From: Streptomyces sp. SKN60
GTDB taxonomy: Bacteria > Actinomycetota > Actinomycetes > Streptomycetales > Streptomycetaceae
Direction: 5' to 3'
NCBI RefSeq assembly: GCF_026236535.1
Contig: NZ_JAHTMW010000016.1
Span: 1-64,000, forward strand
DNA: 64,000 nucleotides
The first letter of the stretch is position 1; each line of letters starts with the position of its first letter. Under the pieces are notes generated by a model. That model was given only the letters and a program-made list of their open reading frames with translations, was not told the DNA's origin and did no database searches. Below, piece by piece: positions 25,387 through 33,724 of this stretch. Both the position numbers and the translations under genes were made by a program.

Positions 25387-27369
25387 GTGTCGACGAACCG
25401 GTCCCGCACCCCGATCGCCCTCGCCGTCCCCGCCCTGCTCGGGGTCGCGTTCCTGCTGCTGCCGCTGCTCGGCATCCTGGTGCGCACCGAGTGGAGCGAG
25501 CTGGGCGCGCATCTGACCGCCGCCGGGACCGTCGAGGCGCTGCGGCTGTCGCTGATCGTCTCGTTCTGCGCGCTGGGGCTCTCGTTGCTGTTCGGCGTGC
25601 CGCTGGCGTGGCTGCTCGCCCGGGTGCCGTTCCCGGGCAAGGCCTTCGTACGGTCCCTGGTGCTGCTGCCGATGGTGCTGCCGCCGACCGTGGGCGGAGT
25701 CGCGCTGCTGCTCGCCTTCGGGCGGCGCGGGCTGCTCGGGCCGTGGCTGGAGGACACCTTCGGCATCACCCTGCCCTTCCACACCTCCGGCGCGGTGCTC
25801 GCGGCGACCTTCGTCGCCATGCCGTTCCTGGTCATCAGCCTGGAGGGCGCGCTCGGCGGGCTCCGGCCGCGGTACGAGGAGACGGCGGCCTCGCTCGGCG
25901 CCTCGCCGCTGCGGGTGTTCTTCACGGTCACGCTGCCCATGGTCGCCCCGGGTCTGGTCGCGGGCGCGGCACTGACCTGGGCGCGGGCGCTCGGCGAGTT
26001 CGGCGCGACGATCACGTTCGCGGGGAATCTGCCGGGCACCACGCAGACCCTGCCGCTCCAGGTCTACCTCCTGCTCCAGGACGAGCCCGAGGCCGCGACC
26101 TCGGTCTCGCTGCTGCTCCTGGTGATCGCGATGGCGGTGCTGATCGCGCTGCGCGGGCGCTGGACGGGTTCGCCCGCGGGCGGGCGCCCGGTGCGCGCGG
26201 CCGCCGCCCCGGCGGAGCCGGAGCGCGCGACGGGCACGGACCCCACCTCGTACGCCCCGGTCCCGTATGACCCCGTCTCGTACGAGAAGGGGGTGGCCGG
26301 ACCGGGGGACGCGGTCGGCGACGGGGCGCGCTGGGCGCTGCACGCCGAGGTCAGCGGCTTCGACCGGCTCACGCTGGACGCCGAGCCCGGCACGACGATC
26401 GCCGTCGTCGGGCCGAACGGGGCCGGGAAGACCACCCTGCTGCGGGCCCTGCTCGGGCTGACCCCCCGGGCGCACGCGCGGCTGACCCTCGGGGACGCCG
26501 ATGTCACCGACCTCGCCCCGCACCGGCGGCAGGTCGCGTGGGTGCCGCAGGACGGGGCGCTGTTCCCGCATCTGTCGGCGCTCGCGAACACCGCCTACGG
26601 GCTGCGAGCCCGGGGTGTGCCGCGGGCCGAGGCGCGCGCGGCCGCGCAGGCCTGGCTCGACCGACTGGGCGTCGGGCACCTCGCCCGGCGCAGGCCCGCC
26701 CAGTTGTCCGGCGGGCAGGCGCAGCGGGTCGCGCTCGCCCGGGCGCTCGCCGCCCGGCCCCGGCTGCTGCTGCTCGACGAGCCGCTGGCCGCGCTCGACC
26801 AGACCACCCGCGCCCAGGTACGGCACACCCTGCGCGGCCATCTCGCGGCCTTCGGCGGGGTATGTCTGATCGTCACCCACGACCCGGTGGAGGCGGTGTC
26901 GCTCGCCGACCGGGTGCTCGTCCTGGAGGACGGGCGCGCCCTGCAGGACGCCTCCCCCGCCGAGGTCTCGCGCCACCCGCGCTCGCCGTGGGTCGCGCGC
27001 CTCCTCGGCCGGAACGCCTGGCCGGCGACGGCGAGCGGGGCGGGCGGGCGGCTCGCCCTGGCCGGCGGCGGCTCGCTGCTCGCGGCCGATCCGGTGCCGG
27101 CGGGCGCGGAGGTCCTCGCGATCATCCCGCCCGAGGCGGTCGCCGTGCACCGCGAGCGCCCCGGCGGCAGCCCCCGGAACGTCTGGCCCGGCACCGTCCG
27201 CGAGATCACCGCGAGCGGCAGCCGGCTGCGGGTCCTCGTCACCTCGGACCAGGTGCCGCCGCTGGTCGCCGAGATCACCCCGCAGGCGGCCGCCGAGCTC
27301 GCCCTGGCGGACGGCGCGCCGGTGTGGACGGGCGTGAAGGCGACCGAGGTCACCGTCGTCACCCTGTGA
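25387..27369 (+). CDS. modBC: Fused molybdate ABC transporter permease-ATPase (ModB-ModC)
   Basis: A 660-residue fusion. Residues 1-260 are a ModB permease with five to six membrane helices and the EAA-like loop EETAASLGASPLRVFFTVTLP. A linker with Tyr/Pro repeats (SYAPVPYDPVSYEKG, near 290) leads to the ATPase: Walker A GPNGAGKTT at 342, LSGGQ at 440, LLLLDEPLAALD near 455, and a C-terminal TOBE region. Together they would import molybdate or tungstate. The start is GTG without a clear ribosome binding site, 15 bases after the ModE-like gene. No ModA substrate-binding gene is present in the window. Confidence 0.92.
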   Translation: MSTNRSRTPIALAVPALLGVAFLLLPLLGILVRTEWSELGAHLTAAGTVEALRLSLIVSFCALGLSLLFGVPLAWLLARVPFPGKAFVRSLVLLPMVLPPTVGGVALLLAFGRRGLLGPWLEDTFGITLPFHTSGAVLAATFVAMPFLVISLEGALGGLRPRYEETAASLGASPLRVFFTVTLPMVAPGLVAGAALTWARALGEFGATITFAGNLPGTTQTLPLQVYLLLQDEPEAATSVSLLLLVIAMAVLIALRGRWTGSPAGGRPVRAAAAPAEPERATGTDPTSYAPVPYDPVSYEKGVAGPGDAVGDGARWALHAEVSGFDRLTLDAEPGTTIAVVGPNGAGKTTLLRALLGLTPRAHARLTLGDADVTDLAPHRRQVAWVPQDGALFPHLSALANTAYGLRARGVPRAEARAAAQAWLDRLGVGHLARRRPAQLSGGQAQRVALARALAARPRLLLLDEPLAALDQTTRAQVRHTLRGHLAAFGGVCLIVTHDPVEAVSLADRVLVLEDGRALQDASPAEVSRHPRSPWVARLLGRNAWPATASGAGGRLALAGGGSLLAADPVPAGAEVLAIIPPEAVAVHRERPGGSPRNVWPGTVREITASGSRLRVLVTSDQVPPLVAEITPQAAAELALADGAPVWTGVKATEVTVVTL

Positions 27370-27466
27370 CCGGGGTTCCCGGCGGGTCCGAAATCCCGTG
27401 GCCCGCCCGGGGGTTCTGTGGCAGCGTGCCAGCCGCCCGTCCCCAACCCCGGATCCGGAGCGTCCC

Positions 27467-28084
27467 ATGACCGTCCCCGCCCGCCTCGTACCCCTCCTCG
27501 AACAGTTCGAGTTCACCCGCGACCGGCTGGTGAACCGGCTCCGCGGGCCGGTGGTGGACAGCGGGAACGGCACCGAGGTGCCGGTGCCGCCGCTGACGGA
27601 CGACGAGTACCGGTGGGAGCCGGTGCCGGACTGCTGGTCGGTGCGCCGGAAGGCGGACGGGCCCGGGGCGCGGGCCACGGTGCTGACCGGGGCCGGGGAC
27701 TGGGGGCGGGACGCGACGCCGGCGCCGCATCCGGTGCCGGCGCCGTTCACCACGATCGCCTGGCGCACCAGCCATCTGGCGGAGATGTTCACGCTGCGCA
27801 CCGACCACACCGCCGGTGGGCGGACGCTCACCCGGGACGACTTCCGCAGCCACGGGGACGCGGCCACGGCCGTCGCCGATCTGGAGCGGGCGATGGCGGG
27901 CTGGCACGCGATGCTGCTGGGGCTGACCGACACGGATCTCGACACCATTGGATACTGCAGCTATCCACACGGCAGCGATCCCGAGGACGCGCTCGTCGAC
28001 GTCGTGTGGTGGATGAACCAGGAACTGCTTGCGCACGGCGCGGAGATCGCCCTGCTCAGGGACCTGTACCGGTCCCGCGGCTGA
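27467..28084 (+). CDS. DinB family protein
   Basis: A 205-residue four-helix-bundle DinB/YfiT-like protein. Helix 1 is LVPLLEQFEFTRDRLVNRL. Putative metal-binding His are in WRTSHLAEMF and in the C-terminal NQELLAHGAEIALLRDLY. Many actinobacterial members are mycothiol-dependent transferases or uncharacterised stress proteins. The ATG at 27467 follows a GGAG; the longer upstream frame lacks homology. It is monocistronic. Confidence 0.82.
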   Translation: MTVPARLVPLLEQFEFTRDRLVNRLRGPVVDSGNGTEVPVPPLTDDEYRWEPVPDCWSVRRKADGPGARATVLTGAGDWGRDATPAPHPVPAPFTTIAWRTSHLAEMFTLRTDHTAGGRTLTRDDFRSHGDAATAVADLERAMAGWHAMLLGLTDTDLDTIGYCSYPHGSDPEDALVDVVWWMNQELLAHGAEIALLRDLYRSRG

Positions 28085-28150
28085 CCCTCCGGGCAAGGGG
28101 CGAGGGGGCGACGGGCGAGGGCCCGCGTGGGACGATGGAGGTGATCCATC

Positions 28151-28164
28151 CTTCGCAAGCGAAG
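28151..28164. promoter_or_regulatory. Inverted repeat at the SRPBCC gene start
   Basis: CTTCGC-AA-GCGAAG is a perfect palindrome ending nine bases before the ATG, touching the GAAGG ribosome binding site. As RNA it could form a hairpin occluding the site; as DNA it could be an operator. Confidence 0.35.
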
Positions 28165-28172
28165 AAGGCGAC

Positions 28173-28625
28173 ATGTCCAGGATCAATGCCTCCATCGACA
28201 TCGCACGTCCGCCCGAAGAGGTCTTCGCCTACATCACCGACCCCAGCCATCTGCCCGACTGGCAGGAGAGCGCGGTGAAGGTGACGCCTCGCCGTGGCAC
28301 CCCCGGCACGGTCGGCTCGCAGGTCGCCGTCACCCGGCACATGGGCAAGCGGGACTTCGACATGACCATGCAGGTCATGGAGCTCGACCCGCCGCGCAGC
28401 TGGCACATCCACGGCGTGGACGGACCGGTCCGCGGTGACGTCCAGGGCAGCATCGAGCCACTGGACCAGGGCACCCGCTCACGGCTGACGCTCTCCCTCG
28501 ACTTCGAGGGGCACGGCATCGGGAAGGCCCTCGTGCCCCTTGTCGTGAAGCCCCGCGCGCGCAAGGAGATGCCACGTGACGAGGAGCACCTGAAGGGCAT
28601 CCTGGAGGCCGGCTCCACCGGCTGA
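28173..28625 (+). CDS. SRPBCC (polyketide cyclase/START-like) family protein
   Basis: A 150-residue helix-grip protein beginning SRINASIDIARPPEEVFAYITDPSHLPDWQESA, the standard SRPBCC N-terminus. It is a small cytosolic lipid- or hydrophobic-ligand binding fold. Nothing ties it to a polyketide cluster here. The ATG follows GAAGG; the palindrome at 28151 sits on its leader. It is convergent with the SpoIIE gene. Confidence 0.88.
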   Translation: MSRINASIDIARPPEEVFAYITDPSHLPDWQESAVKVTPRRGTPGTVGSQVAVTRHMGKRDFDMTMQVMELDPPRSWHIHGVDGPVRGDVQGSIEPLDQGTRSRLTLSLDFEGHGIGKALVPLVVKPRARKEMPRDEEHLKGILEAGSTG

Positions 28626-28649
28626 CCGGCACCCCCCACACACGCCGTC

Positions 28650-28699
28650 GTACGAGCTCACACCGTCGTACGGGGTACGAGCTCACACCGTCGTACGGG
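28650..28699. repeat. Perfect 25-base tandem duplication at the SpoIIE gene end
   Basis: Two identical 25-base units abut at 28650-28674 and 28675-28699. The second unit contains the stop codon and last codons of the SpoIIE-type gene; the first is an untranslated copy just beyond. A further CCGTCGTAC lies at 28645-28653. Recent slippage duplication is the simplest explanation. Confidence 0.8.
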
Positions 28700-30740
28700 C
28701 GAGCAGGACGGCCACGTCGTCCTGCGCCGGGCCCTCGGGCAGCCCGGCCAGGAGCTCGTCGCACACGGCGTCCAGCGGGCGGTCCATGGCCCGCAGCGCG
28801 GCGGCGACCCGGGCCATGCCCTGGTCGAGGTCCCGGTCACGGGCCTCGATGAGGCCGTCGGTGTAGAGCACCAGGAGGCCGCCCGCGGGCAGGGTCACCT
28901 CCTGGGTGCCGAATTCGTGGGCGCCGGTGCCGAGCGGGGTTCCGGGCGGGCCGTCGAGGAAGGTGACGGTGCCGTCGGGGGTCACGGCGGCCGGCGGCGG
29001 ATGGCCGGCCCGGGCGACGGTCCAGCGCGCGTCGGCGGGGTCGTACACCGCGTACACACAGGTGGCCATCTCGTCCTCGCCGAGGTCGTCGACGACGGCG
29101 TCCAGGGAGCTGAGCATCCGGGCCGGCGGGATGTCGTGGCGGGCGAGGGTGCGCACGGCGGTGCGGAGCTGGCCCATGACGGCGGCCGCGTGGATGCCGT
29201 GGCCCATGACGTCGCCGATGACGAGCGCGGTGCGGCCGCCGGGCAGCGGGACCACGTCGAACCAGTCGCCGCCGACGTCGTGGTCGCTGGCGGGCAGATA
29301 GCGGCCGGTGAGTTCGAGGCCGGGGACGTCGGGGAGGGCGTTGTTGGTGAGGCTGCGCTGCAGGGTGAGGGCGGCCTGCCGCTGGGTGGTGTAGAGGCGG
29401 GCGTTGTCGATGTTGGTGGCGGCGCGGGCGACCACCTCGTCCATCAGGATCCGGTCCTCCTCGTCGAAGGGTTCGCGGCGGCGCAGCCGGGTCACCGAGA
29501 CCGTGCCGAGGACCTTGCCGCGGGCGACCAGGGGGATCAGCCGGGCGGCGCCGATGCGGGTGGCGAGATAGCGGCGCAGGGCTTCGAGGCGCGGGTCGCG
29601 GATGAGGGCGGGGACGTCGGTGACGTACAGGTCCATCGGGCGGGCCTCGGTGATCACCTCCTCGTAGACGGAGTCCAGGGGGATCTGGAAGGTCTGGCCG
29701 GGGGCGAGCAGGGCGGTGGGGGCACTGGGATCGGGGAAGCGGGCGGCGAGCCGGCGCAGGATGCCGCGGGTGGCGGCGGTGGACTCGTCGGGGTCGAGGA
29801 CGGATTCGAGGAGCTGGACGTCTGCGGAGTCGGCCAGCTGGGGGACGAGGAAGTCGACCACCTCCTCGGCGGTCTGCCGCAGGTCGAGGGTGGTGCCGAT
29901 GCGGGCGCCGGCCTCGGCGAGCAGGGCGAAGCGGTGGCGGGCGCGTTCGACCTCGATGTGCGCCTGCTGGCTCTCGGTGATGTCGATGAGGGAGGCGATG
30001 ACGCCGAGCGGGTGGCCGCCGTGGTCGAGGAGCGGCGCGTAGGAGTTGGACCAGATGTGGTCGTGGCTGGGGTCGGCGGGGGTGCGGCCGGCCCGGCGGG
30101 CGTCGACGACGGCGGTGCCGGTCTCCAGGACCTGGCGCATCAGGGCCTCCAGGGCGCCGGCGTTGATGCCGGGGACGACCTCGGTGAGACGGCGGCCGAT
30201 GTGGTCGGCGGCGGGGACGCCGTTCATCCGGGCGAGGGCGTCGTTGACACGCAGGAAGCGCAGGTCGGGGCCGAGGGTGGCGAGGCCGATGGGTGACTGG
30301 GTGAAGAGCGATTCGAGGGCGGCGAGGCTGTCGCGCATGCGCAGGACCTGGGAGGTCTCGAAGGCGATGAGCATGGCGCCGGGGAGGCCGTCCGGGTCGG
30401 CGGCGGGCACGATCCACATCTCCATGGCGACCGAGTGGCCGTCCCGGTGGCGTACGGGGAGGGTGCCGACCACGGTCTCGCCGGACTGCACCTTCTGGGT
30501 CAGCCGGTCGGCGAGCTCGCGGTTGGCGTCGGGGACGAGGAGGGGCGTGGCGAGGCGGCCGATGACGTCCTCGGGGCGGTAGCCGAGGAGGTCCTGGGCG
30601 GCCAGTGACCATTCGACGATGCGGCCGCGCGCGTCCTCGCGCCACAGCGCGATGGGCAGCAGGTCGTTGAGCACGCCCGCGTACCCGACGGCCGCCCGGG
30701 GCGGCTGCGGGACCCTGCTCGGCGACTGGTGAGTGTCCAA
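28683..30740 (-). CDS. PAS-PAS-GAF-SpoIIE protein phosphatase
   Basis: A 685-residue signalling phosphatase. PAS domains span about 25-120 (LPIALWREDARGRIVEWSLAAQDLLGY) and 145-260 (FTQSPIGLATLGPDLRFLRVNDALARM), GAF about 275-460, and the PP2C/SpoIIE domain 480-680 with GDWFDVVPLPGGRTALVIGDVMGHG and a C-terminal AQDDVAVLLA. Such proteins dephosphorylate anti-anti-sigma factors in partner-switching cascades; no serine-kinase domain is fused here. The start is read as TTG at 30740 after AGGTCG. The 201-base gap to the next gene (30741-30941) contains no clear feature. Confidence 0.92.
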   Translation of the reverse strand: MDTHQSPSRVPQPPRAAVGYAGVLNDLLPIALWREDARGRIVEWSLAAQDLLGYRPEDVIGRLATPLLVPDANRELADRLTQKVQSGETVVGTLPVRHRDGHSVAMEMWIVPAADPDGLPGAMLIAFETSQVLRMRDSLAALESLFTQSPIGLATLGPDLRFLRVNDALARMNGVPAADHIGRRLTEVVPGINAGALEALMRQVLETGTAVVDARRAGRTPADPSHDHIWSNSYAPLLDHGGHPLGVIASLIDITESQQAHIEVERARHRFALLAEAGARIGTTLDLRQTAEEVVDFLVPQLADSADVQLLESVLDPDESTAATRGILRRLAARFPDPSAPTALLAPGQTFQIPLDSVYEEVITEARPMDLYVTDVPALIRDPRLEALRRYLATRIGAARLIPLVARGKVLGTVSVTRLRRREPFDEEDRILMDEVVARAATNIDNARLYTTQRQAALTLQRSLTNNALPDVPGLELTGRYLPASDHDVGGDWFDVVPLPGGRTALVIGDVMGHGIHAAAVMGQLRTAVRTLARHDIPPARMLSSLDAVVDDLGEDEMATCVYAVYDPADARWTVARAGHPPPAAVTPDGTVTFLDGPPGTPLGTGAHEFGTQEVTLPAGGLLVLYTDGLIEARDRDLDQGMARVAAALRAMDRPLDAVCDELLAGLPEGPAQDDVAVLLARTTV

Positions 30741-30941
30741 CGCATCGACCTACGCATCGGCCGGGCCCCGAGGGGCGCATCCGCGATTCCTACCGAATCA
30801 CCCTATCTGAGACATAAGGGGCGGGCGCTCCGCAGTGCGGCCGGCAGCGGCGTCGCCGCCGCGCACCGGGGCCGCGCCCAGCCCCTGGCGTTCCCCCGTG
30901 CGCCACCCGACCCTTCCCCCGGTCGGGTGGCGGGCGCCGGA

Positions 30942-31640
30942 TCAGGCGCCGGCGGCGGCCGCCGCCGCTGCCGCCGCGCGGGCCTCGCCCTCGGCGCGGG
31001 AGCGCTTGGCGGTGCGGACGGTCCACAGGACGAGGAGGCCGAGGGTGCCGTAGATGAGGATCGGGTTGACGACCACCATGGCGTCGACGGTCAGCACGTA
31101 CGACAGGACGACACGCGCGGCGGCCTCGATCAGATAGGCGGCGCCCCAGACGATCGTCATCGTCCGCATCACGCCACGGAAGCCCTCGAACTGCCACAGG
31201 CCGTTCCACCAGGCGTGACTTTCCGGGGTGCCGTCGGTCGAGAAGCGGCGCCCGAAGTAGAACATCAGCGGCCGGGGCGCGAGGAGGGTCACGAGGCAGA
31301 GCACGCCGAAGAGGCCGGTGACGGCCGAGTCCTTGACGAGCAGGGCTCGGGTGGAGTGGGTGCCGACGAGCGAGACGACGGCGGTGAGGACGAGGAAGAA
31401 GATCGTGACGATCGCGAACTCGTCGAGCTTGCGGTGCCAGACCAGGTGCACGAGGGTGTCGAGCACCGGCCAGGCGCCACTGAGGAGCAGGGCGCCGAAC
31501 TCGCTCCAGCCGTGGTCGACGAGCGCGTTGTAGGTGAGGGTCGGGGCCACGACATTGAGGCCGATGGTGAGCACCCAGCCGATGGCGGTGGCGGCGCCGG
31601 AGCGGGCCGGCGGGCCCGGCTGCGCGGTGGTCGCGGACAT
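30942..31640 (-). CDS. VC0807-like (septation protein A-like) membrane protein
   Basis: A 232-residue protein with five to six membrane helices. AIGWVLTIGLNVVAPTLTYNAL at the start and ARPLMFYFGRRFSTDG...AWWNGLW in the middle are hallmarks of the VC0807/septation-A-like family seen widely in Streptomyces. The C-terminus is a poly-Ala tail (EARAAAAAAAAAGA). GGGGGAA precedes the ATG. It is divergent from the indolocarbazole operon with a 418-base gap. No evidence shows that it belongs to that pathway. Confidence 0.8.
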   Translation of the reverse strand: MSATTAQPGPPARSGAATAIGWVLTIGLNVVAPTLTYNALVDHGWSEFGALLLSGAWPVLDTLVHLVWHRKLDEFAIVTIFFLVLTAVVSLVGTHSTRALLVKDSAVTGLFGVLCLVTLLAPRPLMFYFGRRFSTDGTPESHAWWNGLWQFEGFRGVMRTMTIVWGAAYLIEAAARVVLSYVLTVDAMVVVNPILIYGTLGLLVLWTVRTAKRSRAEGEARAAAAAAAAAGA

Positions 31641-32058
31641 GGTTTCCCCCTGAATGGGCCGCCCTGATGGACGGCCCGAATGAGCTGCATGAGCCGCATG
31701 AGTCGATTGCCTGAATGAATGCCTGAAACGACCTGCTCCGATGAGCCGCGGTCGGTGCGGCACCCGGCACGGTAGGTCGGGCGCGCGGGGGCTCACAAGG
31801 TCCGCCGACCCAAAATGATCTTCAAGTCGTCCGGAGGGTCGTACTCCGGATCGTTTCCGGATCTTCTGCGCATGCCGTCACTCAAACCGACGATGTGATG
31901 CACAGGGAGTCATATCGGCAGGTCGAATGCTTCTCGCGCCGGGCCGTACGCCCTGGCGGGACGTGATCATCGGCGCGCACCCTTGGAGAACATGCCGGAG
32001 TCGCTGGTTCCGGCGGATGGTGCGCAAGGGCAGGACACGGGTGGGGAGTTGGGGCCGG
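31641..32058. other. Gene-free divergent region upstream of the indolocarbazole operon
   Basis: These 418 bases separate the VC0807-like gene from the first biosynthetic gene. They hold short repeats containing GCATGAG near 31684-31702 and the TCCGGA triplet listed separately, plus weak AT-rich patches (CATATC at 31911). The reading frame of the monooxygenase is open back to 31927 but encodes an unconserved Arg/Trp-rich stretch, which I treat as leader. No regulator gene is present. Confidence 0.5.
31830..31861. promoter_or_regulatory. Three TCCGGA sites upstream of the indolocarbazole operon
   Basis: TCCGGA occurs at 31830-31835, 31845-31850 and 31856-31861, all within 32 bases and about 200 bases before the first biosynthetic gene. 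Such clustering of a palindromic hexamer is unusual and may be a regulator site for either divergent gene. Confidence 0.4.
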
Positions 32059-33708
32059 ATGCCGGGTGTGGACGTGTGCGTGGTCGGTGCGGGGCCGGTC
32101 GGCCTGACGCTGGCGATCGCCCTGCGCAGACTCGGGCTCGACGTGCGGGTGGTGGACCGCGCGCCGGCCGCCAAGCACGAGGCGCGGGCCCTCGTCGTCT
32201 GGCCGAGGGCGGCGGAGGCCCTGGAGGCGCTCGGGGTCGCCGGCACACTCGCCCGGCACGGCGTGGAGCTGGGCGAGGTGACGATCCACGCCGGCGGACG
32301 CCGGCTCGGCGCGCTCTCCACCGGCTGGCACCGCTCCGCCCACAGCCGTCCGCTCAACATCGAACAGCATGACATCGAGCGCCTGTTGTGCGCGGAGCTG
32401 GCCCGGCTCGGCACCGAGGTCGAATGGGACAGCGAGGTCACCAACGTCAAGATTCACGACGACCGGGCCGAGTTCACCGTCGGCCGCCCCGGCGGCTCCG
32501 CCGAATCGGCCACCGCCGCCTGGATCGTCGGCTGCGACGGCACTGGCAGCGTGGTCCGCGACCGGCTCGGCATCCCGTTCCAGGGCCGCCGCCGCACCGG
32601 GCTCCAGGTCGTCCAGGGCAACGCGCACGCCGACTGGCCCTACGGCCGGCATCCTGGGCACGGGCACATCTTCCTCGCCCCGCGCCGCTCGCTGCTCGTC
32701 TTCCCGCTACCCGGCGGCGGCTTCCGCTTCTTCTGCTTCCGCGACGACCCCGACCCCACCCTCACCGGCCCGCCCGCCCTCGGCGAACTGCGCGACCTGG
32801 TCGCCGACACCGCCCGGCTCCCCCGGCTGCGGCTCACCCCGACGGATCCGCCCTGGCTCAACCGGGCCCGGTTCGGCGACCGGGTCGCCGCCCGGCTGCG
32901 GCTCGGGCGCGGGCTGCTCGCGGGCGACGCCGCGCACGCCTGGGCGCCGGTCGGCGGCCACGGCATGAACGTCGGGATGCTCGGCGCGCACAACCTCGCC
33001 TGGAAGCTGGCCGCCGTGCACCGCGGCGAGGCCGACGTCCGGCTCCTCGACACGTACGACACCGAGCAGCGCGCCCTCGCCCTGCGCTACATCCGCGAGA
33101 TGCGGTGCAACTTCATGGAGCTGCCGCTGCCGCCGCTCGGCCACCACGTCTTCTCCGCCACCGTGCCGCTCGCGCTCGCGCTGCGCGGCTTCCAGCGGCG
33201 CCTGGACTGGCAGTTGAGCGACCTCGGCCGCAATCACCGCCCGAGCGCCCTGTCCTGGCAGCGCGCCCCGGCCGGCCTCGGGCGGGGCCGCGGGCCGCGG
33301 GCCGGCGACCGGATGCCCGACGCCCTGGTGTCGACCGGCCACCCCGGCACCGGGCCGGTGCGGCTGCACACCCTGCTCCGTTACGACACCTGGACGCTGG
33401 TCCTGCTCGCCGGCGGGCCCGGCGGGCCGGGGGGCGAAGCCGTACCGGAGTCCGTGCGGCAGTCCGTACGGGAAGCGGTCCTGGAGCGGTGCGCGCAGGG
33501 GCCCGTGCCGGTCCGGGTGCTGTCCGTCACCCCGGCGGACGCCGCCGAGGCCCGGCTGGTCGGCCGGCCCGGCGAGCTCCGGCTCGTACGGCCCGACGGC
33601 CATGTCGGCCTGGTCGCCTCGGCCGGCCGGACCGCCGACCTCGACGCCTACCTCACCGCACTCGGACCGGCGCCCTCACCCATGTCCCCTTCAGTCAGCG
33701 CAGAGTGA
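32059..33708 (+). CDS. FAD-dependent aromatic monooxygenase (first gene of the indolocarbazole operon)
   Basis: A 549-residue class A flavoprotein hydroxylase of the PheA/MhpA type. It has the FAD GxGxxG motif (VVGAGPVGLTLAIAL), the second FAD motif in GRGLLAGDAAHAWAPVGGHGMNVGMLGAHNLAWKLAAV, and a C-terminal thioredoxin-like domain. The start at 32059 is set by the beta-alpha-beta fold; a frame open to 31927 gives an unlikely N-terminal extension. It is 16 bases from the L-amino-acid oxidase gene, so it belongs to the operon. It may hydroxylate or epoxidise the indolocarbazole core, as AbeX/ClaX-type enzymes do in BE-54017-like pathways; this is inference. Confidence 0.85.
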   Translation: MPGVDVCVVGAGPVGLTLAIALRRLGLDVRVVDRAPAAKHEARALVVWPRAAEALEALGVAGTLARHGVELGEVTIHAGGRRLGALSTGWHRSAHSRPLNIEQHDIERLLCAELARLGTEVEWDSEVTNVKIHDDRAEFTVGRPGGSAESATAAWIVGCDGTGSVVRDRLGIPFQGRRRTGLQVVQGNAHADWPYGRHPGHGHIFLAPRRSLLVFPLPGGGFRFFCFRDDPDPTLTGPPALGELRDLVADTARLPRLRLTPTDPPWLNRARFGDRVAARLRLGRGLLAGDAAHAWAPVGGHGMNVGMLGAHNLAWKLAAVHRGEADVRLLDTYDTEQRALALRYIREMRCNFMELPLPPLGHHVFSATVPLALALRGFQRRLDWQLSDLGRNHRPSALSWQRAPAGLGRGRGPRAGDRMPDALVSTGHPGTGPVRLHTLLRYDTWTLVLLAGGPGGPGGEAVPESVRQSVREAVLERCAQGPVPVRVLSVTPADAAEARLVGRPGELRLVRPDGHVGLVASAGRTADLDAYLTALGPAPSPMSPSVSAE

Positions 33709-33724
33709 CGGGAGTCGGAGTCCC

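Noticed and set aside
27370..27466. GC-rich inverted segment after modBC as a terminator
   Set aside because: The pairing (GGCGGG with CCCGCC) is short and imperfect with several alternatives, so it is not called.
24199..27948. A 1249-codon open frame on the minus strand opposite the modBC region
   Set aside because: It runs antisense to well-supported genes (Lrp, ModE-like, ModBC). Its Arg/Pro/Gly-rich translation shows no domain and is the usual artefact of GC-rich third positions.
31927..32058. A 44-codon N-terminal extension of the first monooxygenase
   Set aside because: The open frame allows it, but the extension is Arg/Trp-rich, unlike any family member I know, and the FAD fold begins right after the ATG at 32059. 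It could still be real if the promoter lies before 31927.
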